A DNA stretch of 64,000 nucleotides from Haloferula helveola. GTDB lineage: Bacteria; Verrucomicrobiota; Verrucomicrobiia; Verrucomicrobiales; Akkermansiaceae. Of this stretch, positions 48,528 to 57,606 are shown in pieces. The position numbers and the translations under genes are program-made. Below the pieces are notes generated by a model. The model saw nothing but the letters and a program-made list of their open reading frames with translations. It did not search any database and had not been told where the DNA came from. Each line of letters starts with the position of its first letter. Within the stretch, counting starts at the first letter, position 1. Location of the stretch: positions 4,154,001-4,218,000 of the forward strand of contig NZ_AP024702.1 in NCBI RefSeq assembly GCF_037076345.1, in the 5' to 3' direction.

Positions 48528-49496
48528 ATGAAGGAGGGCAACTTCGAGACGAGGCGTCGCGAGGCGTGGGACGACTTCGAACGGCTGGTCACCAGCGTCG
48601 AGAAGTCGAAGCCGGCCCAGGGCGTCGAGGAGCTTCCGCGGCGTTTCCGCGAGATGTGCTCGGACCTCGCGCTGGCCAACCACCGGATGTACCGCGGCCA
48701 GCTGGTCGGGCGCCTGAACGAGCTGGTGATTCGTGGCTACAAGCTGCTCTACCGGACCCGGCGCCGTGGTACGGAGTCCTTCGTACGTTTCATCGTCTCC
48801 GATTTTCCCGCGGCGGTCCGCCGTGACTGGCGGCTGTTCTGGCTTTGCAACGCGATGTTCTGGCTGCCGTTCTTCGGCATGATGGCGATGCCCTGGATCA
48901 ACATCGACTGGGTGCAGTCGATCCTCGGTCCCCACGGCATGGCGCAGATGGAGGCGATGTATGGCGGGGAGGAGGAACAGCTGAGCTACCTGCGCTCCGA
49001 GTTCGGCTCGAACTTCATGATGTTCGGCCACTACATCCAGAACAACGTGAGCATCGACTTCCGGATCTTCGCCGGAGGGATCGTCGCCTGTCTCGGCACC
49101 ATCTTTTTCCTGGTTTACAACGGCCTCGCGATCGGCGCGGCGGCCGGCTACGTGACCTACGCCTGCAATCCGAAGTCGTTCTGGACCTTCGTGGCCGGGC
49201 ATTCGTCGTTCGAGTTGCTCGGGATGGTGGTGGCCGGAATGGCCGGGATGAAATTGGGACTGGCGGTTCTCAGACCCGGTCGCATGACCCGAGCGAAGGC
49301 CATCGGGGTGTCGGCCAAAAAGGCGTTGCCACTCATCCTCGGTGCGGGTGGCATGACCGTGCTGGCGGCATGCGTCGAGGGCTTCTGGTCGGCGCAACCG
49401 CTCCCGGCGCACGTGAAATACACGGTCGGCATCATTTTCTGGGTTCTGCACGCCGCTTATTTCCTGCTCTTGGGAAGGAGGTCGCGTGAAGCTTGA
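48528..49496 (+). CDS. SpoIIM-family integral membrane protein
   Basis: 322 residues. A helical N-terminus (about 1-90) precedes the stage II sporulation protein M fold: FWLCNAMFWLPFFGMMAM, NFMMFGHYIQNNVSIDFRIFAGGIV, FLVYNGLAIGAAAGYV and FVAGHSSFELLGMVVAGMAGM, ending with two more helices. The NNVSI and HSSFEL pieces are signature positions of the family. A role in sporulation is not expected here; such proteins occur beside MoxR/DUF58 genes in many non-sporulators. It overlaps the next gene by 11 bases and starts right after the RDD gene. Confidence 0.88.
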   Translation: MKEGNFETRRREAWDDFERLVTSVEKSKPAQGVEELPRRFREMCSDLALANHRMYRGQLVGRLNELVIRGYKLLYRTRRRGTESFVRFIVSDFPAAVRRDWRLFWLCNAMFWLPFFGMMAMPWINIDWVQSILGPHGMAQMEAMYGGEEEQLSYLRSEFGSNFMMFGHYIQNNVSIDFRIFAGGIVACLGTIFFLVYNGLAIGAAAGYVTYACNPKSFWTFVAGHSSFELLGMVVAGMAGMKLGLAVLRPGRMTRAKAIGVSAKKALPLILGAGGMTVLAACVEGFWSAQPLPAHVKYTVGIIFWVLHAAYFLLLGRRSREA

Positions 49497-50922
49497 GTCG
49501 GTGACGGCCGAGCTCCGTCCCCGCAGCGATTGGGAGGCAGTTGATCTAGGGATCGCGCTCGTCCGGCGCGACTTCTGGAAGCTGTCCCGGGCGTGGTGGC
49601 TGGGCATGACTCCGGTCCTGCTCATCGGACTGCCGCTGCTGCGCGAACACCTGTTCTGGTTCACCTTCGTCTTCTGGTGGTGGATCCCGGTGGCCTCAAG
49701 GCTGTCGCTCTTCAAACTCAGTCGCATTCTTTTCGGCGACAATCCGGGCTTCAAACCGTTGCTTCGGGAGTTTCCGCGGGCGATCCGCCGGCGCTTCTTC
49801 TACCGCATGATTTGGGCGAGGTTCTCGCCATGGCGGCCACTCACGATGGCGGTGGAAGACCTCGAGGGGCTTCGTGGAAAGGACTACGCGGCCCGTTGCA
49901 GGATCCTCATGCGGCGCGGGGACTCGAGTGTGATCATGCTCGCCTTGTGGAGATTGGCGCTCGGGTTCTGGCTGGCCCTGACGATCTTCTGCACCGGCAT
50001 GCTTTTCGTGCCGGAAGGACCCGGTGCCATGTGGAAAGAGACGATCTCCCTGTGGTGGGAGGGGAATCTCGCGGATCCTCCGACCGGATTGGCCGTGGCG
50101 GTCGCGGGCTCGCTGTGTGTCTCGTTCTGGTTGGTCGACCTCTTCTCAACCGGGTGCGGATTCGGAATTTACGTCAACTATCGTACTTGGATCGAGGGAT
50201 GGGATGTCGAGTTGGCCTTCCGCCGCTTGGGGAACCGCTTGCGGGGGATCTCCGGAGTAATCGTCGCGTCGTTGCTGTTCTTCGGCTTGTCAGGCGGGCT
50301 CCGTGCCGAGGAGCCGGCGAACCCCAAGGAGACGATCGAAAGGGTGCTTCAACACGAGGACTTCACGGTGCACCAGCAGACCACCAAGGAGTGGCAGGGT
50401 TGGGACAACGCATGGAGTTTGGGATCCGGCCTCGGAGCTCTCGGCGGGCTCTGGACGGTTCTGCAGATCCTCTTCTTCGGCGGGTTGCTGTTTCTTCTCG
50501 GCTGGCTGATCTACCGCTTCCGACACGTATTCAGTGGTGGCCGGGGTGCCCGGGTTCCGGCTGAACCCGCCAAGGCGAGGGTGGTCATGGGGATGGAGGT
50601 GACCGCCGAGAGCTTGCCGAGGGATGTTCCAGCGGCGGCGATGGCGGCATGGCGGGAGGGCAGGCACCAGGAGGCGATGAGCCTGCTCTACCGTGGCTCC
50701 ATTTCATGGATGATCCGGCACGGACGTGTGGAGATCGCCGAGTCCGACACCGAGAACGATTGCCTCGGCCGGGTGGACCGCGCGGGGTCGGGGCATCTTG
50801 GCTATTTTCGGATGCTGACCGGCGATTGGGTCCGGCTCGCCTATGCCCGAGAGTTGCCATCCGACGCGCGGGTCGAGGAGCTTTGCGGGCATTGGCCCTT
50901 CAGGGAAGGGGGGCAGTTGTGA
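49486..50922 (+). CDS. DUF4129-containing membrane protein
   Basis: 478 residues. An N-terminal membrane part with helices near FWKLSRAWWLGMTPVLLIG and LFWFTFVFWWWIPV precedes helices at about 160-180 and 200-215. A periplasmic loop with LRAEEPANPKETIERVLQHEDF, a further helix (VLQILFFGGLLFLLGWLIY) and a C-terminal DUF4129 domain (AMAAWREGRHQEAMSLLYRGSISWMIRHG and FRMLTGDWVRLAYA) follow. The GTG at 49486 has a strong AAGGAGG ribosome-binding site before it, and it lies inside the end of the SpoIIM gene. The next gene starts at an overlapping GTGA. It belongs to the MoxR/DUF58 operon; function unknown. Confidence 0.82.
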   Translation: MKLESVTAELRPRSDWEAVDLGIALVRRDFWKLSRAWWLGMTPVLLIGLPLLREHLFWFTFVFWWWIPVASRLSLFKLSRILFGDNPGFKPLLREFPRAIRRRFFYRMIWARFSPWRPLTMAVEDLEGLRGKDYAARCRILMRRGDSSVIMLALWRLALGFWLALTIFCTGMLFVPEGPGAMWKETISLWWEGNLADPPTGLAVAVAGSLCVSFWLVDLFSTGCGFGIYVNYRTWIEGWDVELAFRRLGNRLRGISGVIVASLLFFGLSGGLRAEEPANPKETIERVLQHEDFTVHQQTTKEWQGWDNAWSLGSGLGALGGLWTVLQILFFGGLLFLLGWLIYRFRHVFSGGRGARVPAEPAKARVVMGMEVTAESLPRDVPAAAMAAWREGRHQEAMSLLYRGSISWMIRHGRVEIAESDTENDCLGRVDRAGSGHLGYFRMLTGDWVRLAYARELPSDARVEELCGHWPFREGGQL

Positions 50923-52034
50923 TCAGGCTCCTAGCGGGTATTCTCGCGCTTCTGCTGGTCGCCTGCGACTATGTGGAGACAACCCGCGAGGTCGGTCACA
51001 AGGGCAAGGCCCGGGTGAATCCGTATCTCGCGGCGGAGCGGATGTTGGAGGAACTGGGTTACGAGAACCTCGACAAGCCCGGCTGGCCGGATCTTGAGGA
51101 TGCGGAGTTGGGACTCGTAGTTGTGCCGGCATCGGTGCTCAGCGCCGAGGGATATGTTCGCGCCCTTGAAGAGTGGGTGGAGTGGGGCGGACACGCCGTG
51201 ATTCTTCTCGAGCACGGGGAGGCTTATCTGAATGACTGGGGAGACGTTTCGTGGCGGGATCTCTGGGTCGAGGCCGAGCAGTCCGAAGCCCTCGATGACT
51301 GGTTCGAGCGGGTCGGCCTGAGCATTGAGTCGGAGACCGATCCGTCCGGCGCGGCGAAGACCGCAGAGGCCGTGCAGGTGGATGGTTACGGCTACGAGGT
51401 CTGGATCGAAGGTAAGTCGGGGCTGTCCCAGGGAGGCAAGCCGGTCGGCCCGATTTACTCGGAGGAGTTCGGAGATGGGCGCCTGACTGTGATGACCGAC
51501 GCGCGTCCGTTCCGGAACCGCTACATCGGCGATTACGATCATGCCGAGTTGCTCTATGATCTGGCTGAACTCGCACCCTACGGCTACGGCTTCTGTTTTG
51601 TCAGGAACGCGTCGTTGTCATTCTGGAAACTGCTCTGGGACCGTGGTTGGCCGGCGGTGAGCGCGCTGCTCCTGCTGGTCGGCTTCTGGCTATGGAAAAA
51701 TCTTCCCCGTTTCGGTCCGCTGGATTCGCTGGAGTCCGGCGGCACGCTGCGGGCCTACGATCATCACCTTGAAGCGCTGGGTGACTTCCACTGGCGACTG
51801 GATCGCGGGCAGGGATTGTTGCGTCCGCTGCGCGAGTCGTTGCTGGAGCGGGGTCACCGGCTCGCCTTGGCATCCGGACAGCGCGAGGCGGATGTCTTCC
51901 AGCTCATGGCCGACCGGGCCGGTATTTCCCGCGAACGCGCCGAACGCGCCATGACCTTCGAACGAGCCCGCGACACAGGCAGCTTCACCCGCCTGGTCGC
52001 CGACCTCCAGGCACTCCATCTATCGATTCCATGA
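50919..52034 (+). CDS. DUF4350-type membrane protein
   Basis: 371 residues starting at the GTG overlapping the previous stop (GTGA, 50919-50922). The N-terminus MIRLLAGILALLLVACDY looks like a lipoprotein signal (LVAC). The exported part has NPYLAAERMLEELGYE, AELGLVVVPASVLSAEGYVRALEEWVEWGGHAVILLEHGE and FGDGRLTVMTDARPFRN, the DUF4350 core. A membrane helix (WPAVSALLLLVGFWLW) and a short helical tail with LRAYDHHLEALGDFHWRLDRGQGLL follow. It overlaps the MoxR gene by ATGA. It is a standard member of this operon; function unknown. Confidence 0.83.
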   Translation: MIRLLAGILALLLVACDYVETTREVGHKGKARVNPYLAAERMLEELGYENLDKPGWPDLEDAELGLVVVPASVLSAEGYVRALEEWVEWGGHAVILLEHGEAYLNDWGDVSWRDLWVEAEQSEALDDWFERVGLSIESETDPSGAAKTAEAVQVDGYGYEVWIEGKSGLSQGGKPVGPIYSEEFGDGRLTVMTDARPFRNRYIGDYDHAELLYDLAELAPYGYGFCFVRNASLSFWKLLWDRGWPAVSALLLLVGFWLWKNLPRFGPLDSLESGGTLRAYDHHLEALGDFHWRLDRGQGLLRPLRESLLERGHRLALASGQREADVFQLMADRAGISRERAERAMTFERARDTGSFTRLVADLQALHLSIP

Positions 52035-53080
52035 ACGAAGAAGATCCGATCCAACCCGAACCCGTCACCCCGCCGGCGGAACCCGTGACGCCGCAGGAAC
52101 TCCCTGCCGCTCCTCCCGTGCAGCCCGCGCTTTCCGAAGCGGCGAGGATTGCCAATGCGATGCGCGAGCAGATCGGCCGCTCGGTGCTTGGTCAGACCGA
52201 AGTGATCAGCCAGGTGCTCGCCGGCTTTCTCGCGGGAGGCCATGTACTCCTTGAGGGTAAACCCGGACTGGGCAAGACCCAGCTTGTGCTGGCGATGGCG
52301 CGCAGCTTCGGAGGGGCGTTCGGACGGATCCAGTTCACTCCGGATCTCATGCCTTCCGACGTCACCGGTTTTCGACTGTTCGATATGAAGAGCCAGACGT
52401 TCCAGCTCAGGCAAGGGCCGGTCTTCACCAATCTCCTGCTTGCGGACGAGATCAACCGCGCTCCGGCAAAGACCCAGTCCGCGCTGCTTGAGGTGATGCA
52501 GGAACGTCAGGTGACGATTGACGGTGAGTCGATGTCCCTCAGCCCGCCTTTCATGACTCTGGCGACACAAAACCCGATCGAACACGAAGGCACCTATCCG
52601 CTGCCCGAGGCGCAGCTTGACCGGTTCCTGATGAAAGTGCTGCTGGACTATCCCGAGTCCGGCTCGGAGTCGGAAATCGTGACGCGTTCCGCTGCCGAAG
52701 TGCCCGGGCAGTCATCGGTGGCTTTGGTCGAAACCGTGGCGTCCCCGGAAGACATCGTCCGGGCACAGGCCGAGACAGCGGCGGTCACGGTGGTGAAAGA
52801 AGTGGTCGATTACGCGGTGGCGATTGTTCAAGTGACGCGTGAGTCGAAGGCGGTGGCACTCGGCGCGGGAACGCGTGGCGCGATCGCGCTGGTTCGGATC
52901 GGCAAGGCGATCGCCGTGTTGCACGGCCGGAATTTCGTGACCCCCGACGACATCAAGGCGGCGTCGCTTCCGGTGCTGCGGCACCGTGTCCAGCTGGCCC
53001 CCGAGGTCGCGATCGGCGGCCAGAACATCGACGATATCCTGCGGACCTTGGTCGAGTCGGTCCCCGCTCCCCGTCAGTGA
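52031..53080 (+). CDS. MoxR-family AAA+ ATPase
   Basis: 349 residues with a Pro-rich start (about 1-38) ahead of the AAA+ core. Walker A is EGKPGLGKTQLVLA, Walker B LLADEINRAPAKTQSALLEVMQE, and sensor 1 FMTLATQNPIEHEGTYPLPEAQLDRF, quoted in part; these are diagnostic for MoxR. The C-terminal helical lid ends near VLRHRVQLAPEVAIGG. MoxR proteins act as chaperone-like ATPases that mature partner complexes, usually with DUF58 and VWA proteins. It overlaps both neighbours by 4 bases (ATGA and GTGA). Confidence 0.94.
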   Translation: MNEEDPIQPEPVTPPAEPVTPQELPAAPPVQPALSEAARIANAMREQIGRSVLGQTEVISQVLAGFLAGGHVLLEGKPGLGKTQLVLAMARSFGGAFGRIQFTPDLMPSDVTGFRLFDMKSQTFQLRQGPVFTNLLLADEINRAPAKTQSALLEVMQERQVTIDGESMSLSPPFMTLATQNPIEHEGTYPLPEAQLDRFLMKVLLDYPESGSESEIVTRSAAEVPGQSSVALVETVASPEDIVRAQAETAAVTVVKEVVDYAVAIVQVTRESKAVALGAGTRGAIALVRIGKAIAVLHGRNFVTPDDIKAASLPVLRHRVQLAPEVAIGGQNIDDILRTLVESVPAPRQ

Positions 53081-54381
53081 CACCGACGCGCCGAGTCCTG
53101 TATCTCGTCTTCACCTGGACACTTGTCGGGGTGGGGGTGTCGATTTGGCCCGACTGGCAGATCGCCTGGTGGGTCGTCGCGGGTGTGTTGTTGCTGATTC
53201 TGGGCTTGGATGCCCTGATGCTCGGTCTTTCCCGCATGCCGGTCGCCCGCAGGGAGGTGCCTGACCGGTTCGCTTTGGGCGAGGCGGGAGAGGTGAGGAT
53301 CCAACTTTCGAATCCGGGATCGTCGTCGATCGATGTCGAGGTGTTCGACGGAATTCCTGAGGGCGCCGAAGCTGAGGCAATGCCTTGGCGCGGCAGAATC
53401 CGCGGGCGCGAGGAGGCGAAGATCTATCATCCGGTCCGGCTGCTGGAGCGTGGAGTGACAAGCTTCCGTGAGGGGCATCTAAGGGTGCGTTCGATCCTGG
53501 GACTCTGGTGGAGGAAGAAGGCGATCTTCGGCGATGAATCGGTAAAGGTATTCCCCGACTATGAACCGGTGGTGAAGTTCGCGCTTCTCGCGATGCAGGC
53601 ACGCCAAGAGCAGATGGGCATCGTCAGGCGTTCCGTCGCCGGCAGCAGCCGGGACTTCCATCAGTTACGCGAGTACCGGGAAGGGGATCCGCTCGCACAG
53701 ATCGATTGGAAAGCGACCTCGCGCCGGCTTTCCCTGATCAGCCGGGAGTTCCAGGAACAACGCAACCAGACGATCATCTTCCTGACGGATACGGGCCGCA
53801 GGATGCGGGCGATCGACGGCGAGTTGCCTCAGTTCGACCACTGCCTGAACTCGATGCTGCTTCTGTCCTATGTCGCGCTCAGGCAGGGGGACCAGGTGGG
53901 TGTCCAGTCATTCGGAGGAACGGACCGTTGGCTGCCGCCGGTAAAGGGGCAGCACTCGATGGCCACCTTGCTCAACCATCTGTTCGATTACCAAACCACG
54001 CCGGAGCCGAGTGACTTCTCCATGGCCGCGGAGCGGCTGCAGGCGCGGCAACGCCGTCGGGCTCTGGTGGTGGTCATGACCAATCTCCGAGGTGAGGACG
54101 CTTCGGAAATTCTCCCGGCGCTGCGTATCCTCGCGAGCCGGCATCTGGTGATGCTTGCGAGTCTTCGCGAGCGGACGATCGAGGATGCACGACGGAAGCC
54201 GGTGGAGATCTTCAATGAGGCCCTCAAGTTTTCCGCGGCCGAGCAGTATGACGCCGAGCGTGCGGAGGTGCTGGCAAATCTGCGTGGCTACGGAGTCCTG
54301 ACTCTGGATGTTCCCGCTCAGGAACTCCCGGTTGCCTTGGCCAACCGCTATCTCGACATCAAGGCGGCAGGCCGATTGTAA
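53077..54381 (+). CDS. DUF58-domain protein
   Basis: 434 residues. Two N-terminal membrane helices (VLYLVFTWTLVGVGVSIW and AWWVVAGVLLLILGL), an exported beta domain, then the DUF58 signature FHQLREYREGDPLAQIDWKATSRR and a VWA-like core with IIFLTDTGRRMRA and LVVVMTNLRGED. The GTG start overlaps the MoxR stop (53077-53080). DUF58 proteins pair with MoxR, often in envelope or stress functions. It is the last gene of the operon; structured element A with its hairpin lies 24 bases downstream. Confidence 0.9.
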   Translation: MTPTRRVLYLVFTWTLVGVGVSIWPDWQIAWWVVAGVLLLILGLDALMLGLSRMPVARREVPDRFALGEAGEVRIQLSNPGSSSIDVEVFDGIPEGAEAEAMPWRGRIRGREEAKIYHPVRLLERGVTSFREGHLRVRSILGLWWRKKAIFGDESVKVFPDYEPVVKFALLAMQARQEQMGIVRRSVAGSSRDFHQLREYREGDPLAQIDWKATSRRLSLISREFQEQRNQTIIFLTDTGRRMRAIDGELPQFDHCLNSMLLLSYVALRQGDQVGVQSFGGTDRWLPPVKGQHSMATLLNHLFDYQTTPEPSDFSMAAERLQARQRRRALVVVMTNLRGEDASEILPALRILASRHLVMLASLRERTIEDARRKPVEIFNEALKFSAAEQYDAERAEVLANLRGYGVLTLDVPAQELPVALANRYLDIKAAGRL

Positions 54382-54404
54382 GCGGATCTTGTTTGTCAGG
54401 AGTA

Positions 54405-54512
54405 CGTGAATGCGTAATGGGCCGAATGGGCCGTTCGAGGCATGCTTCAGGCGCTGTGAGCCCCTTAGGGGCGGTTTCGCGGGCGCCGGAAGTCTCCCCC
54501 TCCGGCGCCCGC
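54405..54512 (+). ncRNA. Structured element A, first of two related ~110-nt elements, ending in a terminator-like hairpin
   Basis: Starts with CGTGA-N3-CGTAATGGG, has a small hairpin GCCCC-TTA-GGGGC (54460-54472), and ends in a 12-bp hairpin (54479-54490 with 54501-54512) followed by GCTTTTTTT to 54521. The big hairpin loop AGTCTCCCCC is nearly shared with element B although the stem bases differ, which is the pattern expected when structure is selected. At a minimum it is the terminator of the DUF58 operon. Whether it is a separate small RNA or a 3' UTR element is unknown. Confidence 0.5.
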
Positions 54513-54540
54513 GCTTTTTTTGCCGAGGGGTTGCCCTGAC

Positions 54541-54657
54541 CGTGATCACGTAATGGGAAGGAGCGACGGATTGCTCCAGTATGATCTCCGTAAGGGATAG
54601 CACTGCCCCCCAAAAGGGCCCACGGACGCCGGATGTTTCCCCCTTCGGCGTCCGTGG
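54541..54657 (+). ncRNA. Structured element B, related to element A
   Basis: Starts with CGTGA-N3-CGTAATGGG at 54541-54557, carries a C-run/G-run hairpin near 54606-54621, and ends with a perfect 12-bp hairpin (CCACGGACGCCG 54620-54631, CGGCGTCCGTGG 54646-54657) with loop GATGTTTCCCCCTT. On the minus strand GCCCTTTTGG follows the stem, so it may also end the minus-strand response-regulator transcript. The two elements fill most of the 372-base gap between two convergent genes; no protein gene is seen there. Confidence 0.48.
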
Positions 54658-54753
54658 ACAATCCCAGCCCCTCAATCAATCGGAGGCAAAAGACCCGACA
54701 GGATCGGGCGTGAGGAGGGCGGTGACTGGCGGGGATTCCGCCAAGCCGAAAGG

Positions 54754-55410
54754 TCAGATCAGTCCCTTCCGGATGGCCTTTGATACAGCCTCGGTCTGGG
54801 TCTGGACGTGCAGCTTCCGATAAACGCTGCGAAGATGCATGTCGACCGTGTGAAGCGAGATGTCGAGCAGGTCGGCGATCTCCTTTTTAATGTGGCCCTT
54901 GACCATGTGTCGGAGGACTTCCTCCTCGCGTTTGGTCAGCGGTTCGGTTTCTTCCACCGGGCCGAGCTTGGCGAAGCCATCGAGAATCATGCTGGCGATC
55001 GCGCCGCTGAGAGGGGCGGCGCCGCCCATCACATCGCGGATTCCGCTGACGATGTCGTCCGGATCCGCGGTCTTCAGGAGGTAGCCCGACGCGCCGTTGC
55101 AGATCGCCCGGTAAACCCGTTCGCGGTCATCAAAAGAGGTGAGGATGACGATCTTCTGTTCCGGAGCCTTGGCGCGAACCTCGAGGAGCACTTGCAGACC
55201 GTCTTTGCCCGGCAGGCCGAGATCGAAAAGCATGAGATCGGGCAACTTCGAGCCGAATTCGATCTCGGCGAGGAGCTCGTTCGGATGGCTGAAGGCCTTC
55301 TCGCACTCAAGATCGTCCTCGCTGTCGATGAGTCGACTGAGTTGCTTCGCGAACTGCGAGTGGTCTTCCAGGATCCAGATCCGGGTCGGAGGAGTCGGTT
55401 CGTTGCTCAT
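54754..55410 (-). CDS. NarL/LuxR-type response regulator
   Basis: 218 residues. Receiver domain: acidic pocket Glu15-Asp16, phospho-acceptor Asp63 in LMLFDLGLPGKDG, Thr/Ser switch in ILTSFDD and Lys in YLLKTADPDD. The C-terminal LuxR HTH is TEPLTKREEEVLRHMVKGHIKKEIAD and SLHTVDMHLRSVYRKLHVQT (landmarks). The ATG overlaps the stop of the upstream kinase gene (ATGA, 55407-55410), so it is the kinase's direct partner. The regulated genes are unknown. Confidence 0.92.
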   Translation of the reverse strand: MSNEPTPPTRIWILEDHSQFAKQLSRLIDSEDDLECEKAFSHPNELLAEIEFGSKLPDLMLFDLGLPGKDGLQVLLEVRAKAPEQKIVILTSFDDRERVYRAICNGASGYLLKTADPDDIVSGIRDVMGGAAPLSGAIASMILDGFAKLGPVEETEPLTKREEEVLRHMVKGHIKKEIADLLDISLHTVDMHLRSVYRKLHVQTQTEAVSKAIRKGLI

Positions 55411-57407
55411 GCTGCTGCCGTTGCGGTGATGAGGTTGGCGCGTTTCACATCGAGACGCAAGTGCGTGCCTTGACCCGGTTTCGATGTCACTTGGAGGCGC
55501 CCTTCGAGAACCGCGGTCCGATCCGTAAGTTTACGTACGGCAGCAGGGCGTGCCTTGGCATCCGTTGGCAAACCGATTCCGTTGTCTTCGATTTCCATGA
55601 CCAGCCACTCCTTTGAATCGTAGATCTTGATCGCGACCTGTGAGGCCTGCGAGTGCTTCAGGACATTGTGGAGGGCCTCCTTGTAGAAGAGGAACAGGTG
55701 CCGCTTGGCGTCGAGCGTCATCTTCGCCGCAGTGCGGTTCGAGCGGCAGACAAGGGTGTAGTCAATGTCCCGGAGAAGCCGTGAAGCGCAGTCGCGCATT
55801 CTTTGGACGAAGTCCCCGATGGTGTCCTGACGACGTTCGAGGAGCCACACGATGTCGCGCATGGCGAGCGAGCTTTCGCGCGCGATCACCTCCACTTCGT
55901 CGAGATCGTCGGCAAGTTCGTTCGGGCCTTGCAGGCGTTTGAGGTCGCGCTTCGCCGAGCGGGCGATCAGGGAGATGCTTCCGAGGTTGCTGCCGATATC
56001 GTCGTGCAGATCGGAAGCGATTCGCTTTCGGAGCGCATCGATTTGCTTGCGCGATACGAGGCGTCTCCTTTCGACGAACGCCACCGGGATCAGGAAGGTA
56101 AGGCCGATGGCGATCGAGGCACCCCACGTGGCATTCAATTCCGTTTCGGTCGCCATGTTGCTGCGGACCGGCCGGAGGTCGGCCAGTTCGGCTTCAATCT
56201 CCTTGCGTTCGACGAGTTGCCTGAGCCACGAACCGACTGGGGTGATCTTGAGTCCGCTGGCGTAGCCGTCCGTGATCTCCGGGGAGGCGGCCAGAGTTCG
56301 ACCCGAGTGACGGATCCGGACCGGTTGCTCCAGCGCCAGATTCCGACCTTGGGACCACACCTCGATCTCCGAGAGCATGTGGTGCCTGAGTTTGCCGATC
56401 GCCATGGCGGAGTTTGCCCGGAGCATCACATATCGGCCGGTCACACGGTTCATCGGAAGGCATGCCGGGGCGAAAGTCTCCCCACCCGGCATGGTGGCAT
56501 ACGGTGCCGCGGATTCCTCGGGGTCGTCGCTTACAAATACCTCGATGTCACCCGGGAGTGCGGAGGTCCCTCCCAATTCCGGCATCTGGAACGGGAAGGC
56601 GACGATCCGGTCGATCGGCTCGGGCTCACCCAAGTCAATGATCCACTCGGCCTGCTCGCGTCCGGGTTCGACTTCGAAAATCTGGCCCCGGGAGTTGATC
56701 CATTGGCCTCCTTCCCAGACCCCCAGAGGAGATCGTCCATCGACCGCATATTGCGCGTCCCACTGACCGGGACTGTCCAGCCCGTGGGTGGACGTTACCT
56801 TGGCCCCGAACGAGACCGGCTCGCCTCCCGAGATGACGACCATCTCCGAGAGCGCGGCGGTGGCTTGGCTGCCCCGGAAGTGGCCCAGCGCCACCGTCAG
56901 GCGCACATACCGTGCGTCGATATCGCGGGCGACGACCCTCAGCGGGTAGGGATCCTGATCCTCGTGGATCTTGTCCTTTGTGTCGTAAATGACCAGTGCC
57001 TCCCTGAAGTCCGGGTCGAGCGACGTTTCAATGCGGATGCGGAGGGGAAACAGGGTGCGGGCGTCGCCTACCTGCGGTTGAGCCGGAATCAGGAAAATGT
57101 CGCTGAGCGGGTAGGTGTCACCCAGATCGAGCGTGAGCGACGGTTGCTCGTCCTTGCCATGGGAGGCGCAGCGCCATCCATGTTCCTTGCTGAGGGGCTT
57201 CGGGGAAAACGTCGCGAGTCCGCGAAGCCGCTCTTCCAGCCAGGTCAGGCGGTCTTCAACCTCGACCAACTTGGGATTCAACAATCGGGCCACACGGCCG
57301 ATCGGATTGTTGGATTGGGCTTCGTCGGCGGCGTCCGCGGGCGCAATGACGCAAGCGGCCAACGCTGAAGCAAAGGCCCAAGACCGGATCTCGGACAAAT
57401 CGCTCAT
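55407..57407 (-). CDS. Sensor histidine kinase (HisKA_3) with two discoidin-like external domains
   Basis: 666 residues. A signal peptide (about 1-27) precedes a large exported part. Two F5/8 type C (discoidin-like) domains are visible: about 76-192 (WRCASHGKDEQPSLTLDLGD, ARYVRLTVALG) and about 215-352 (WDAQYAVDGRSPLGVWEGG, AEWIIDLGEPEPIDRIVAFP, GRYVMLRAN). A helix with a predicted coiled coil leads to the single membrane helix at 428-445. The HisKA_3 dimerisation box is RIASDLHDDIGSN with His468; the ATPase domain has FYKEALHNVLKHSQAS and MEIEDNGIGLP. The sensor is probably external and may recognise a polysaccharide. It pairs with the overlapping NarL-type regulator. Confidence 0.9.
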   Translation of the reverse strand: MSDLSEIRSWAFASALAACVIAPADAADEAQSNNPIGRVARLLNPKLVEVEDRLTWLEERLRGLATFSPKPLSKEHGWRCASHGKDEQPSLTLDLGDTYPLSDIFLIPAQPQVGDARTLFPLRIRIETSLDPDFREALVIYDTKDKIHEDQDPYPLRVVARDIDARYVRLTVALGHFRGSQATAALSEMVVISGGEPVSFGAKVTSTHGLDSPGQWDAQYAVDGRSPLGVWEGGQWINSRGQIFEVEPGREQAEWIIDLGEPEPIDRIVAFPFQMPELGGTSALPGDIEVFVSDDPEESAAPYATMPGGETFAPACLPMNRVTGRYVMLRANSAMAIGKLRHHMLSEIEVWSQGRNLALEQPVRIRHSGRTLAASPEITDGYASGLKITPVGSWLRQLVERKEIEAELADLRPVRSNMATETELNATWGASIAIGLTFLIPVAFVERRRLVSRKQIDALRKRIASDLHDDIGSNLGSISLIARSAKRDLKRLQGPNELADDLDEVEVIARESSLAMRDIVWLLERRQDTIGDFVQRMRDCASRLLRDIDYTLVCRSNRTAAKMTLDAKRHLFLFYKEALHNVLKHSQASQVAIKIYDSKEWLVMEIEDNGIGLPTDAKARPAAVRKLTDRTAVLEGRLQVTSKPGQGTHLRLDVKRANLITATAAA

Positions 57408-57440
57408 TGTTGTAGGGGAAACAGCGAGGATTAGTTAGCA

Positions 57441-57530
57441 TTTTTAAAATTTCCGGCCAAGTTTTTATTGAACCTTTTTGGAGTTCAGGAGTCCCCGGCA
57501 CAAAATGTCCGCCAATCCCCAAAATTCCGG
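57441..57530 (-). promoter_or_regulatory. Upstream motif shared with 62810-62866
   Basis: On the plus strand TTTTTAAAA (57441), ATTGAAC (57467-57473) and ATGTCCGCCAATCCCCAAAATTC (57505-57527, quoted in pieces ATGTC, GCCAATCC, ATTC) occur in the same order and orientation before the small membrane-protein gene at 62766. It lies 30-125 bases upstream of the kinase start. The rest of 57408-57606 shows only a weak AACCGG/CCGGTT hairpin (57564-57583) behind the isomerase gene. Confidence 0.4.
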
Positions 57531-57606
57531 GGTGTCACCGACTCGCGGCGGGCCCTGGGGTGAAACCGGCAAGGAGACCGGTTGAGACCTGCTATCGGGG
57601 CTTCCG

